From contig UQJU01000037.1 in the NCBI GenBank assembly GCA_900541355.1, positions 1 through 13,710 of the forward strand: 13,710 nucleotides of DNA, given 5' to 3'. This DNA comes from Candidatus Avelusimicrobium fimicolum (GTDB lineage: Bacteria; Elusimicrobiota; Elusimicrobia; Elusimicrobiales; Elusimicrobiaceae). The translations under genes and the position numbers were made by a program. Within the stretch, counting starts at the first letter, position 1. The number at the start of each line of letters is the position of its first letter. The notes under the pieces are model-generated. The model was not told the origin of the DNA. It searched no databases and worked only from the letters and a program-made list of their open reading frames with translations. This document shows positions 1-6,924 of this stretch, piece by piece.

Positions 1-885
1 TAGTGCCAGAGGATCTTGCTGACATTGGCTGGCAAACGCTGCACTGCCCATAGACAGTTTCATACGCTCTATTTCCGCCAGCCCTTCTCGCACCGGATGC
101 AACGCTTCGCCTACTTTACGGGTATAATGATGCGTAATGACTTTATCCTCAAGATATTTCTTCCATTGCCAATGTTCTTCGCGTACCGCAACAAGAGGCA
201 TTACTATCTGCTTAAACCCGGCTTTGCTCTCCAATAAATAGCCCGTTAAGTCCTGCTCGTGCGTGCGCTGCATAATAAGCAGGATTTTGCCCTTATTTTT
301 ATCATTTAGGCGGCTATACAGCGTATTTCCATACCACTCGTTTACTTTATTACGCAGTAAGTCTGAATTGGCATCCGCTGGTTTAATCGGGTCATCAATA
401 ATCAGCCAATTACCACCCCGCCCTGTTAGGGTGCCACCCACCGTTGTAGAATAGCGCCCACCACCCTGTGTGGTTTCAAAATCCATCAATTCGCGGCGAT
501 TGAGTGCTAAACGAGTTCCTGGGAACGCCCGCTTATACCAAGGCGTTTCCAAAATGCGCCGGCAGTCGGCCGCCAGTTTTTTGGCTAATTCATCGGCATA
601 ACTTACGCATACAACCGTTTCCTTGGGGAATTTCCCCAATATATAGGCAGGAAGCGCCACCGAGCAAATAATGGACTTCATATATCGGGGCGGGATATTA
701 ATAATTAGGCGGGTATTTCCCCCATACAGCATTTTCTCTAATTCCCCACAAATCACATCTATATGCCAATTATCTAAGTATTTCGTCTGCGGGCTAACTT
801 CGGCAAATACTTTTCTTACAAACATCTTAAAATCGTGCCGCAAGAGAGCATCAAAGCGTTGCGTTTCTTCATTTTGTTGTATCAT
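1..885 (-). CDS. terL: Phage terminase large subunit (partial, C-terminus beyond left edge)
   Basis: This is the motor ATPase and nuclease that packages phage DNA into the prohead. The reading frame is open from its start to base 1, giving 295 residues; the C-terminal nuclease domain lies mostly outside the window. Visible motifs are a Walker A-like IIINIPPRYMKS near residues 61-71, a Walker B strand WLIIDDP near 160-166, and the segment LLIMQRTHEQDL near 202-213, which matches the RxHxxD coupling motif of this terminase group. The final visible residues (ASQCQQDPLAL) resemble the usual YxQxP-type junction before the nuclease domain. Two in-frame ATGs exist, at 891 and 885. The purine stretch GGAAGGGA lies about 6 nt before the second, so I chose 885. 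The start overlaps the 3' end of the DUF5681 gene by 17 bp, typical of paired small and large terminase genes. Identification rests on motifs and neighbours and is strong. Confidence 0.93.
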   Translation of the reverse strand, partial: MIQQNEETQRFDALLRHDFKMFVRKVFAEVSPQTKYLDNWHIDVICGELEKMLYGGNTRLIINIPPRYMKSIICSVALPAYILGKFPKETVVCVSYADELAKKLAADCRRILETPWYKRAFPGTRLALNRRELMDFETTQGGGRYSTTVGGTLTGRGGNWLIIDDPIKPADANSDLLRNKVNEWYGNTLYSRLNDKNKGKILLIMQRTHEQDLTGYLLESKAGFKQIVMPLVAVREEHWQWKKYLEDKVITHHYTRKVGEALHPVREGLAEIERMKLSMGSAAFASQCQQDPLAL

Positions 886-1285
886 TGACATTCCCTTCCA
901 TGTACTCCTTAATGGTTTCTGCTAATAAAGTTCTATCATCTTCTCGCAATGCCTCTACCCGCCGGGCGAGTTCTTCCTTCCGTCTCTCATTTTTTTCAAA
1001 ATAGTCCAGCATTATTTTTTGTGCTTTTGCATTGCCATTGAGCGCATCCATTCCTGCTTTACGAAGGATGGCTTCTGTCACCGAAATACTTTTTTGTTTC
1101 CCATTGTGGACGATGCGCACACGCTCATTTTGCAGTTTTTCAACTGCGGTAAATAGGTTTGCGCTTCCCTTAGGACGGCCCTTTTTATTGCCGCTGTATC
1201 CCGGTTTAAATTGTGTATGTTTGGGCGGTTTTCCGTACCCGACTTCATAAGAATTGCTTACTGTATTATTATTTTCCATTTTCAT
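869..1285 (-). CDS. DUF5681 protein, probable small terminase subunit
   Basis: The gene encodes 138 residues. The N-terminal third carries the DUF5681 signature: VGYGKPPKHTQFKPG followed by SGNKKGRPKGS (about residues 15-41), a basic Gly/Pro-rich segment. A helical, charged C-terminal half follows (YFEKNERRKEELARRVEALRED). DUF5681 proteins are commonly encoded immediately upstream of phage terminase large subunits and are thought to act as DNA-recognition small terminases; that role is inferred from position. ATG codons at 1285 and 1279 are both preceded by a perfect GAGGAGG. Spacing (about 8 nt versus 2 nt) favours 1279, so the protein may be two residues shorter. The gene starts inside the end of the methyltransferase gene and ends inside the start of terL, so the three are translationally coupled. 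The stop is TGA, which shows TGA is a stop in this genome or phage. Confidence 0.85.
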   Translation of the reverse strand: MKMENNNTVSNSYEVGYGKPPKHTQFKPGYSGNKKGRPKGSANLFTAVEKLQNERVRIVHNGKQKSISVTEAILRKAGMDALNGNAKAQKIMLDYFEKNERRKEELARRVEALREDDRTLLAETIKEYMEGNVNDTTK

Positions 1286-2606
1286 TTCCTCCTCTTTTCT
1301 TCTCTAAAAGTAATTCTTGATAAGTCTTCCCTGTGGATAGGTGTATGGCACTATGTCCCTTTCCTATGTTTTCATAGCGCCTAATGGCCGTATCTATATA
1401 TCGTGGCTCCAACTCGGCCCCATAACAGATACGCCCGGATTTTTCTGCGGCAATTAAGGTACTGCCAGAACCCAAAAAGGTGTCTAGTATTATTCCGCCC
1501 CGGTTAGAGGCGTCCAATATAGCATCTTTGATCATTTCCACCGGTTTTACAGTAGGGTGCATAGCCCGCTTTTCGGCATTTTCCTCACTAGGTGTATTTA
1601 CACTGGGATAGCACCACACATTGGTACGGTATCTACCGTGTACCCCTAGTTCCACATTGTTAATATGTGGCTCCTTGCCGTGTTTGAACATAAAGATAAG
1701 TTCGTGCTGGGAACGATAAAAACTACCCATACCGGCGTTATCTTTCCGCCATACGCATAAATTTTTAAACTGCTCATATACCCCAGCAGCCACTATAATT
1801 TCTTTAATATGACGCCAGTCCATACAAATATAGTGCAAAGAGCCGTCTTTACTACACTCACAGAGTCGCTCAAAAGCGGTTTGCAAAAACTGAGTAAACT
1901 CCTCAGAGCTCATTTCTCCAGAGGCAAATTTAAATTCTTGATGTTGCACATTTCCTGCCCCGCAAACGTGTCCATTTATTTTCACGTTATATGGTGGGTC
2001 CGTAAATACCATATCGGCTTTTTTATCTTCCATTAAGGCAGTTAATGTTTCCTTTTTAAGGGAATTTCCGCAAATCAGCCGGTGTTTGTCTAGTTGCCAA
2101 ATATCACCCTCTTGGCTGACAATTTCATTATCTGGAATGAAGGGGATATTATTTGCTTTTGGGTCTATTTTGGTTTCTTTTCCCTCTAAAATAAGGTCAA
2201 TATCTCCCATATCATATCCCGTAATGGTAAGAGGCATATCTAACTTTAATTCATCTAAAGCTTTAAACTCCATTTGCAATAGTTCTATGCTCCACGTGCC
2301 CAATTCGGCTAGTTTGTTATCTGCAATACGATAGGCACGCTTTTGCCCCTCGGACAAATGGCCCAAGCGTATAACTGGCACTTTTTCCATATGGGCCAGT
2401 TGTGCCGCCTTTAATCGGGCGTGCCCAGCGATTATTTGCCCTTTTTCATCCACTAAAATAGGATTAATGAACCCAAACGATTCAATAGAGCGTTGGATTT
2501 TGATAATTTGCTTGGAATCGTGTTGACGGGGATTATTGGGATATTCCGCCAAAGTATCCAAGGGTATATAGACGACCGCAAGGTCGCTTGGTTTATTTTG
2601 CATCAT
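1269..2606 (-). CDS. ParB-like domain fused to a beta-type DNA (adenine-N6 or cytosine-N4) methyltransferase
   Basis: The 445-residue protein has two parts. Residues about 12-105 are a ParB/sulfiredoxin-like nuclease-fold domain, with IPLDTLAEYPNNPR, IIAGHARLKAA around 58-68 and a trailing RAYRIADNKLAE helix. Residues about 165-415 form an amino-methyltransferase: the catalytic TDPPYN at 202-207, HPTVKPVEMI at 350-359, and the SAM-binding LDTFLGSGSTLIAAE at 374-388. The catalytic motif precedes the SAM motif, which is the beta order. Such fusions are frequent in phages beside terminase genes, where they modify phage DNA against host restriction or mark packaging sites; no cognate nuclease is visible. 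The target base and sequence cannot be read from the protein. Start: two adjacent ATGs (2606, 2603) follow GAGGT, and either could serve. It is the first gene of the visible minus-strand phage operon. Confidence 0.92.
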   Translation of the reverse strand: MMQNKPSDLAVVYIPLDTLAEYPNNPRQHDSKQIIKIQRSIESFGFINPILVDEKGQIIAGHARLKAAQLAHMEKVPVIRLGHLSEGQKRAYRIADNKLAELGTWSIELLQMEFKALDELKLDMPLTITGYDMGDIDLILEGKETKIDPKANNIPFIPDNEIVSQEGDIWQLDKHRLICGNSLKKETLTALMEDKKADMVFTDPPYNVKINGHVCGAGNVQHQEFKFASGEMSSEEFTQFLQTAFERLCECSKDGSLHYICMDWRHIKEIIVAAGVYEQFKNLCVWRKDNAGMGSFYRSQHELIFMFKHGKEPHINNVELGVHGRYRTNVWCYPSVNTPSEENAEKRAMHPTVKPVEMIKDAILDASNRGGIILDTFLGSGSTLIAAEKSGRICYGAELEPRYIDTAIRRYENIGKGHSAIHLSTGKTYQELLLEKKRGGNENGK

Positions 2607-2639
2607 AATACCTCATTAATTTGAATTTGAAGCGGTTTG

Positions 2640-2820
2640 CTTCAGGTTTTTATACCAGTTGTCCTTGGTTTGTACATCAGGGCGGAGTCCCCGTTCAGGC
2701 TGGGGTTAGCCTAGCAGAGTATTCTACCCCTATGCTGGGGGTGCTAGTAGGGTCCAAGAAATTGACTCCTCCTGTTTCGCCATTAACAGACCCTGGGGAG
2801 CAGTTTTACGTGCTCAATTA
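2640..2820. other. GC-rich hairpin-rich intergenic element upstream of the phage operon
   Basis: This stretch is clearly richer in G+C than the AT-rich DNA to its right. It contains several complementary pairs: AGGCT/AGCCT (2697-2701 with 2708-2712), CTAGCA/TGCTAG (2711-2716 with 2742-2747) enclosing CCCC/GGGG (2727-2730 with 2737-2740), plus a longer-range GACTCC/GGAGTC pairing. On the minus strand one frame is open for about 60 codons except for three internal stops. On the plus strand a 66-codon frame from a TTG at 2621 is open but has no Shine-Dalgarno site. It could be a structured leader RNA of the phage operon, a decayed gene, or a spacer. I do not recognise it as a known RNA family. 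Confidence 0.35.
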
Positions 2821-2830
2821 AGTAGGTATG

Positions 2831-2890
2831 TTAGCACAAAATTAGCAGTAAAGTAAAATGACTGCTATTTATTTATTATAATAAATAGCA
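2831..2890. repeat. Four TAGCA half-sites forming overlapping inverted repeats, operator-like
   Basis: TTAGCA occurs at 2831-2836 and again at 2842-2847, exactly 11 bp apart. TGCTAT (2863-2868) and ATAGCA (2885-2890) follow. Two perfect inverted repeats result: TAGCAGT/ACTGCTA (2843-2849 with 2861-2867, spacer 11) and TGCTATTTATT/AATAAATAGCA (2863-2873 with 2880-2890, 6-nt loop). They share the central half-site, so as hairpins they compete. The position, between the divergent phage operon and the RhuM gene, is where a repressor operator would sit. The 11-bp hairpin could also be a weak AT-rich terminator. Confidence 0.45.
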
Positions 2891-3173
2891 TTGAAAAAAT
2901 AAGGATTTTTACATTTTTACGACTAAAAACTGTTAAAAAAATTCGCGCTTTAAGGCCTTTTATGCAAGCACTTAAAAATTAGGCTTTAAAAAACACATTT
3001 TTTAATAAAATTTCTGGTCTTATGGCAAAAAAGGAACAGCAGAAAGAACCCGGAAATACTAACGCTTGGAAAATAGTAATTTTACCCGCGCCCTGGGTTG
3101 CTATATTCAAATCCATGTCAATGACGTGCCCAATTATGGTAACATAAATAAAAGGATTTTTCGAGATTTAACT
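2891..3173 (+). other. AT-rich leader ahead of the RhuM gene, with one possible short ORF
   Basis: This is a very AT-rich stretch with several TTTAA and ATAAAAT words, so exact promoter boxes cannot be chosen with confidence; TTGAAA at 2891 has no good -10 partner. An ATG at 3022 opens a 41-codon frame ending at 3147 (MAKKEQQKEPGNTNAW at the start). It has no clear Shine-Dalgarno site and no family I recognise. An in-frame N-terminal extension of the RhuM gene also covers 3066-3173 but looks non-conserved. I see no other gene here. Confidence 0.3.
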
Positions 3174-4187
3174 ATGCCCAAAGATACTGACATTATCATT
3201 TATCAAACCGAAGTTGGAAAAACCAAAATAGAAGTTACCTTGGCCGATGAGACTGTATGGCTTACCCAAGCTCAACTAGTAGAGTTATTTCAGTCAAGCA
3301 AAGCTAATATTAGTGAGCATATTAAGCATATCTTTGAAGAAGGAGAGTTGGATGAAACGGCAACTGTTCGGAAATTCCGAACAGTTCAAAAAGAGGGCGC
3401 TAGACAAATCGAGCGCGAAGTTACTTATTACAATTTGGATGTAATCTTATCCGTAGGTTATAGGGTGCGGACTGGGCGAGGCACACAATTTCGTATATGG
3501 GCTACCCAAGTATTGAGAGAATATCTTGTTAAAGGGTTCGCATTAAACGATGATTTCCTAAAAAATATGGGCGGTGGAAAATATTGGCAAGAGCTTTTGG
3601 CCCGTATCCGTGATATCCGCGCATCAGAAAAGGTTTTTTACCGCCAAATCTTAGATATTTATGCTACTAGCGTAGATTATGACCCACACTCTACGTTGAC
3701 TCAAGAATTTTTCCGCGTAGTTCAAAATAAAATGCATTTTGCAGCTCACGGGCATACTGCTGCCGAGATTGAATATCTGCGTGCTGATTCCGAAAAAGAT
3801 TTTATGGGTCTGACATCCTTTCAAGGTGGAAAACCACGCAAAGACGAAGTGTTAGTGGCTAAAAATTATCTAACAGCTGACGAGTTAAATATTTTAAATC
3901 GTATCACAACTGCTTATTTAGAGTTTGCTGAGTTGCAAGCCTTACGACATCACCACATGTATATGAAGGACTGGATAGCGAAACTGGATGATTTTATCAA
4001 AATGTCTGGCAGTGAATTATTACAGCATCCTGGCAAAATAAGTAAGTTGGAAGCAGATAATAAAGCATTAGCAGAGTATGCCAAGTATAAAGAACGCACG
4101 AAAACACAATTATCTGCTGTAGAAAAAGATTTTTTGGAAAACTTGGGGAAAGTCCAAAAAAAACTGGCCCAAAAGGAAAAGAAATAG
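3174..4187 (+). CDS. rhuM: RhuM family protein
   Basis: The protein belongs to the Virulence_RhuM family, named from a Salmonella pathogenicity-island gene. Members are widespread beside toxin-antitoxin and phage loci, and their molecular role is unknown. Family hallmarks (numbering from the chosen start) are an N-terminal IIIYQTEVGKTKIEV, the KilA-N/winged-helix-like WLTQAQLVELFQSSKANISEHI around residues 31-52, TYYNLDVILSVGYRV around 88-102, RFRIWATQVLREYL-like text around 109-122, and a lysine-rich coiled C-terminus. The frame is open back to 3066, but the family normally begins at MPKDTDIIIYQ, i.e. ATG at 3174. From there the length is 337 residues, normal for the family. Only a weak GAG lies before that ATG. 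It precedes, on the same strand, the zeta-toxin remnant, consistent with RhuM genes often lying near toxin-antitoxin modules. Confidence 0.88.
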   Translation: MPKDTDIIIYQTEVGKTKIEVTLADETVWLTQAQLVELFQSSKANISEHIKHIFEEGELDETATVRKFRTVQKEGARQIEREVTYYNLDVILSVGYRVRTGRGTQFRIWATQVLREYLVKGFALNDDFLKNMGGGKYWQELLARIRDIRASEKVFYRQILDIYATSVDYDPHSTLTQEFFRVVQNKMHFAAHGHTAAEIEYLRADSEKDFMGLTSFQGGKPRKDEVLVAKNYLTADELNILNRITTAYLEFAELQALRHHHMYMKDWIAKLDDFIKMSGSELLQHPGKISKLEADNKALAEYAKYKERTKTQLSAVEKDFLENLGKVQKKLAQKEKK

Positions 4188-4196
4188 TTTTTTAGT

Positions 4197-4395
4197 ATGG
4201 CTGTATCCCTTAATCCGAAACGGCTCCGGATGGAGTAAACACAACTTTTGGAACCTCTATAAAGATTTCACCGATCACTGGGTACTGTATTATAACGGGA
4301 GATATGATATTGTGCTGGTTGGCAAGCGAGATAAAGGGCAGCAAGTTGAAGTCTTAGCAGAAAACCTTTATACTGTATTTCAGAGAAATTTATGA
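4197..4395 (+). pseudogene. C-terminal fragment of a zeta-toxin / COG4185-type P-loop kinase
   Basis: In the frame ending at TGA 4393-4395, the translation includes GWSKHNFWNLYKDFTDHW followed by VLYYNGRYDIVLVGKRDKGQ. This matches the end of zeta-toxin-like ATPases (pattern NFxxLYxxxxDxWxLYxN) from memory of the family. The Walker A half and the core are missing: upstream the frame simply runs through the end of the RhuM gene, with no start codon and no P-loop. A frameshift near 4230 is also possible, because the frame starting at ATG 4197 reads NPKRLRME before stopping. I interpret it as a decayed toxin gene cut off by the rearrangement that placed RhuM beside it. Its stop overlaps the next gene's ATG (ATGA), preserving the original operon junction. 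The family assignment is moderately secure; the decay is directly visible. Confidence 0.6.
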
Positions 4396-4553
4396 CAGAT
4401 TTAACAGCTAAATTAACCCGTATCGCGAGCCGTGCTGTACGCAAGGCACAAGAAGAAAACCGCAAGAATGGGATCCCAAATATGTATGTAATCAACGGCA
4501 AACAAGTATGGCAAATGCCGGACGGCTCTTTCTCGGATAAAAATCCCTTCTAA
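4392..4553 (+). CDS. Small basic protein, possible zeta-toxin partner
   Basis: This is an intact 53-residue gene. It has a basic helical first half (TRIASRAVRKAQEENRKN), then the short segment IPNMYVINGKQVWQMPDG and an acidic tail ending DKNPF. Its ATG overlaps the stop of the toxin remnant, so the two were once translationally coupled. Small proteins with this RAxRKAQEENR...GIPNxYxxNG...LPDG pattern are, to my recollection, found beside COG4185/zeta-like ATPase genes, so an antitoxin or accessory role is plausible but inferred. No helix-turn-helix is obvious. The purine-rich CAGAGAAAT lies 2-11 nt before the start and may serve as a weak ribosome site. A hairpin with a short T-run follows 26 bp downstream. 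Retention of this gene while the toxin has been truncated is what one would expect of an antitoxin outliving its toxin. Confidence 0.65.
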   Translation: MTDLTAKLTRIASRAVRKAQEENRKNGIPNMYVINGKQVWQMPDGSFSDKNPF

Positions 4554-4578
4554 CTATTTTTCTATCCTCACACAAGAC

Positions 4579-4600
4579 CCCGCAAACACGCGGGACTTTT
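4579..4600 (+). terminator. Hairpin terminator after the small gene
   Basis: CCCGC (4579-4583) pairs with GCGGG (4590-4594) across a 6-nt loop and is followed by ACTTTTAT. The stem is short and the T-run weak, but it sits just after the last plus-strand gene. Confidence 0.5.
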
Positions 4601-4823
4601 ATGTACATATATAAAATTTCTTGCAGTATTTCTGCAAAGGACTCAACACCAAAATCAATATTAAGATGTTTTGGTAACATAGCACACACAGTCAGCCTGC
4701 ATAACCACACATTTACCAGCTGTGGCAATTTTATTTGATATGAACAAACTGTTTGAGGCGTTTGTTCCCCTAACTTTATCTAAAACATTTCCCGGCCAAG
4801 TAAAAATCCAAAATACGCATAAA
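4601..4823. other. Intergenic stretch without a supported gene
   Basis: This lies between converging transcription units. On the minus strand a 66-codon frame (TTG 4861 to stop at 4661) reads as a hydrophobic segment followed by a cysteine-containing tail. Its start lies inside the terminator hairpin of the PH-domain gene, and it has no Shine-Dalgarno site before the TTG or the internal ATG. I see no RNA gene or repeat here. Confidence 0.3.
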
Positions 4824-4858
4824 AAAATAACCCCGAAAAACATTTCCGAGGTTATTTT
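4824..4858 (-). terminator. Bidirectional-looking terminator after the PH-domain gene
   Basis: AAAATAACC and CG on the left pair with CG and GGTTATTTT on the right, a stem of about 11-12 bp with one C:A mismatch and a loop of about 11 nt. It lies 19 bp beyond the stop of the minus-strand gene. On that strand the stem runs into a T7 stretch. A-runs on one side and T-runs on the other would let it act on both strands. Confidence 0.75.
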
Positions 4859-4876
4859 CAAGAATTACTCACACGA

Positions 4877-5302
4877 CTATTTTTGTTCAATCGCCTGATA
4901 AAGCTCCGACTTGAATTTCTCCGGATTGACTAATCTGGGAATGCCTATATTTTTCCCGCCGTTCCCGCAAACAAAGACGGTTCCGTATCCTAAAATCCGG
5001 CCTACAATGGAAATACTAGTCTGCCCGCTTTCTATTCTTCCAAGCTCCATAAAGGCCGATTCCACCGCAATCATACCGTATTTGGCGATTATTTTTTGGT
5101 TGGTAATCACTACTTCCGCGAACAAATAACTTACCAGATAATACAGCCAAACCCACACCAACAGCAGCCACCACGCGGCTGAAAGTTGAAAAACAAACCA
5201 AATCAGCGTAAATAGAATGGGCCAGAGAAAAATAATCCAATGGATTTTTCCTCTAAACAAAATCTTTTCCTTCCCGTTTAAATGCCGCGACACATAAGAC
5301 AT
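4877..5302 (-). CDS. Membrane protein with bacterial PH domain (YdbT/DUF304-like)
   Basis: The 141-residue protein begins with a short cytoplasmic segment (GKEKILFRGKIHW). Two hydrophobic helices rich in Trp follow, at about 22-42 and 44-64. The remainder (about 67-141) reads as a bPH_2 domain: AEVVITNQKIIAKYG, MELGRIESGQTSISIVGRILGYGTVFVCG, and a final helix NPEKFKSELYQAIEQ. Such proteins sit in the inner membrane with the PH-like domain facing the cytoplasm; their ligand is generally unknown. The ATG directly follows the TAA of the nuclease-like gene (TAAATG, no gap). The Shine-Dalgarno GGGAGG lies inside the last codons of that gene, so translation is coupled. A strong hairpin terminator follows. 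The association with a nuclease-like gene could mean a membrane-anchoring role in a shared system, but that is only inference. Confidence 0.8.
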   Translation of the reverse strand: MSYVSRHLNGKEKILFRGKIHWIIFLWPILFTLIWFVFQLSAAWWLLLVWVWLYYLVSYLFAEVVITNQKIIAKYGMIAVESAFMELGRIESGQTSISIVGRILGYGTVFVCGNGGKNIGIPRLVNPEKFKSELYQAIEQK

Positions 5303-5875
5303 TTATTTTCCTCCCTTTTCAATTAAATCCCAACGCTCCCGGCACTTTTCCGCCATAAGCGTTGATTTAACGGCATATTTCTCGCCGGCAAACCCCAAAC
5401 AGAACCGACGCAAATCCGTATCTTTATGTTCTTTTTTGGCTTCTGGATTTTTCAGCCATTTTGGATGGGATTCTTTGACAAATTCGGTCACTTGTTTTGA
5501 CGAAACCAAATAAACCAACGTATGCGGGAGCGTTTCTTTGGGAAGAGGCCTTCCCGTTTTAACATCAAAAGATTCGTCAAAATTGACAAAACAATACCAA
5601 ACGTTGGGCATCGCTTTTTCATGTTTTTTATTCATTTGCCAAAAGATGCATTTTCCCCAGAATTCGCTGTCTGTCGGCTTGGATTTATTGCACGTTTTTA
5701 CTTCGATTTGCCGCACGAGGAATTTTCCCTTATGGGTTTTATAAGCGAGAGCATCCACCCCTTGCGTATTGCCCGGCGTCATCGCCGCCACCCAGCCGCG
5801 GCGGCTTAAACGCGACAGCACCTCATACACGCCCGCCGCGCCGATAAGCCCCGTATCCTTTCGTTCTTTTTTCAT
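5303..5875 (-). CDS. PD-(D/E)XK nuclease-like hypothetical protein
   Basis: The 190-residue protein has an N-terminal layout typical of PD-(D/E)XK nucleases and Holliday-junction-resolvase-like folds. There is a first helix GAAGVYEVLSRLSRRGW with Glu18, then TPGNTQGVDALAYKT with Asp41, then the strand RQIEVKTC with Glu58 and Lys60, giving the D...ExK catalytic set. The following VWYCFVNFD and HTLVYLVSS segments look like the remaining beta strands. The C-terminal part is basic and contains CLGFAGEKYAVKS. I do not recognise a named family, and the substrate is unknown; a restriction or repair role is possible. AGGAGG lies 5 nt before the ATG. It follows the lipoprotein gene by 24 bp and abuts the PH-domain gene, so the three form one operon. 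The nuclease assignment rests on the motif set alone and would fall if the fold does not match. Confidence 0.6.
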   Translation of the reverse strand: MKKERKDTGLIGAAGVYEVLSRLSRRGWVAAMTPGNTQGVDALAYKTHKGKFLVRQIEVKTCNKSKPTDSEFWGKCIFWQMNKKHEKAMPNVWYCFVNFDESFDVKTGRPLPKETLPHTLVYLVSSKQVTEFVKESHPKWLKNPEAKKEHKDTDLRRFCLGFAGEKYAVKSTLMAEKCRERWDLIEKGGK

Positions 5876-5899
5876 ATTTTCCTCCTGTTTTCGATTTCT

Positions 5900-6823
5900 T
5901 CAATTACACTTCACGAGATTAGGATCAAAAGCAATATCCGTACGCACCGCTTGAGGATAAAATAAATAAGACTTAAGCCATTTTTGGAACGGTTTGATAT
6001 CCACGATTCGAAAGGCAAAAACTTCTTTATCTTCCCCCAATAAAGTTGTGTAGCGTTGCTTTCCGGTCAGCGTTACAAACACCTGATTAGAATCAAATTG
6101 GGAACCAACGGGAAAAAACCGATTTGTTTTAATAAAAATAATCTCACTTGGATAGCCGCTGATATCTGCACGCAACAAATACCCGCCCGGCACTCGTTGA
6201 AATACTTCCAATCGTTTCAAATCATAAAGGTATTCCTTTTCAGGGCGAAACGAATAAGAATTAATCATATACGACGTTAATGTATTGTTTCCATACCAAT
6301 CATATAAATCCAAATAAAATCCGGTCTTGGAATGGAAATCCTTTTCTTCTTTATCTTGCGCCCAATAGTATATGTCCTTCCCCATTTTTTCAATCTTCTG
6401 ATAGCGCTTGAATATTTTTTGATATTCTTGCACCGCCACGTCTTGGCATCCATAAAACATCCGACCTTGCATATTATCCACGGCTGATTTTAATTCCTTA
6501 AAATAAGAACTTATCTCTAAACTGACGGCATATGCCGTTCTCAAATCGTTTTCATCAACAGCCGGAGAAAGAACGCATTTACCGATCCTACCTTCACGAC
6601 TTTTAGCCTTTTTAAGAAATTCGTTATAACTGAACTCTTGCATCGCATCATACACATCTTGAAATTTATAGGTTCTAGAAGACAACGGCAGAGAAGATTC
6701 TATATGAGCCTGACACTCCGCCACTCGTCTTGCTTCCTGCTGCTCCGCGCTTTCAAAAATATGTCATGAAGCACACCCGCCCAAGACGCCAAGCATTGCC
6801 AGCATCATTATTATTTTGTGCAT
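5900..6823 (-). pseudogene. Lipoprotein gene interrupted by an in-frame TGA at codon 20
   Basis: The natural start is the ATG at 6823, with AAGGAGAAAAT just upstream. It encodes a signal peptide (MHKIIMMLAMLGVLGGCAS) ending in a clear lipobox, LGGC with Cys17. The next codon (6766-6764) is TGA. The same frame then continues without another stop for 286 codons, through HIFESAEQQEARR to the C-terminus. The only obvious downstream start is a GTG at 6724 with no Shine-Dalgarno site, which would yield a 274-residue protein lacking export. The mature region is a soluble, charged domain that I do not recognise (YDWYGNNTLTSYM, LLRADISGYPSEIIFIKTN). Trp in the rest is TGG, and TGA ends other genes here, so recoding to Trp is unlikely. 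A single nonsense mutation or a sequencing error is the simplest reading. It is the first gene of the operon with the nuclease-like and PH-domain genes. Confidence 0.75.
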
Positions 6824-6871
6824 ATTTTCTCCTTTTGTTACCATCGGTTTGTCGTTTTTTCAAGAGGACAC

Positions 6872-6924
6872 AAAAAAGGCGACATCACCTTGAGGGTCTC
6901 GAAACGCTCAAAATGAAAATCGCC
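6872..6924 (-). terminator. Candidate intrinsic terminator within the leader
   Basis: On the minus strand GGCGA (plus one A-T pair) closes on TCGCC, with TTGAG/CTCAA nested inside, and is followed directly by TTTTTT. It could also serve as the terminator of the upstream methyltransferase operon if no antiterminated form exists. Confidence 0.45.

Noticed and set aside
2621..2821. 66-codon plus-strand frame starting with TTG
   Set aside because: There is no ribosome site and it lies over a self-complementary GC-rich element; kept only as part of that element.
3066..3173. 36-residue N-terminal extension of the RhuM protein
   Set aside because: The family normally begins at MPKDTDIIIYQ; the extension overlaps another short frame and has no family resemblance.
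4661..4861. 66-codon minus-strand frame with a hydrophobic N-terminus
   Set aside because: Its TTG start lies within the terminator hairpin of the PH-domain gene, there is no ribosome site, and part of the hydrophobic stretch is simply the terminator T-run being translated.
6764..6766. TGA as selenocysteine or Trp in the lipoprotein
   Set aside because: TGA ends the DUF5681 and kinase genes normally, and nothing suggests a Sec insertion structure; nonsense mutation or error is simpler.
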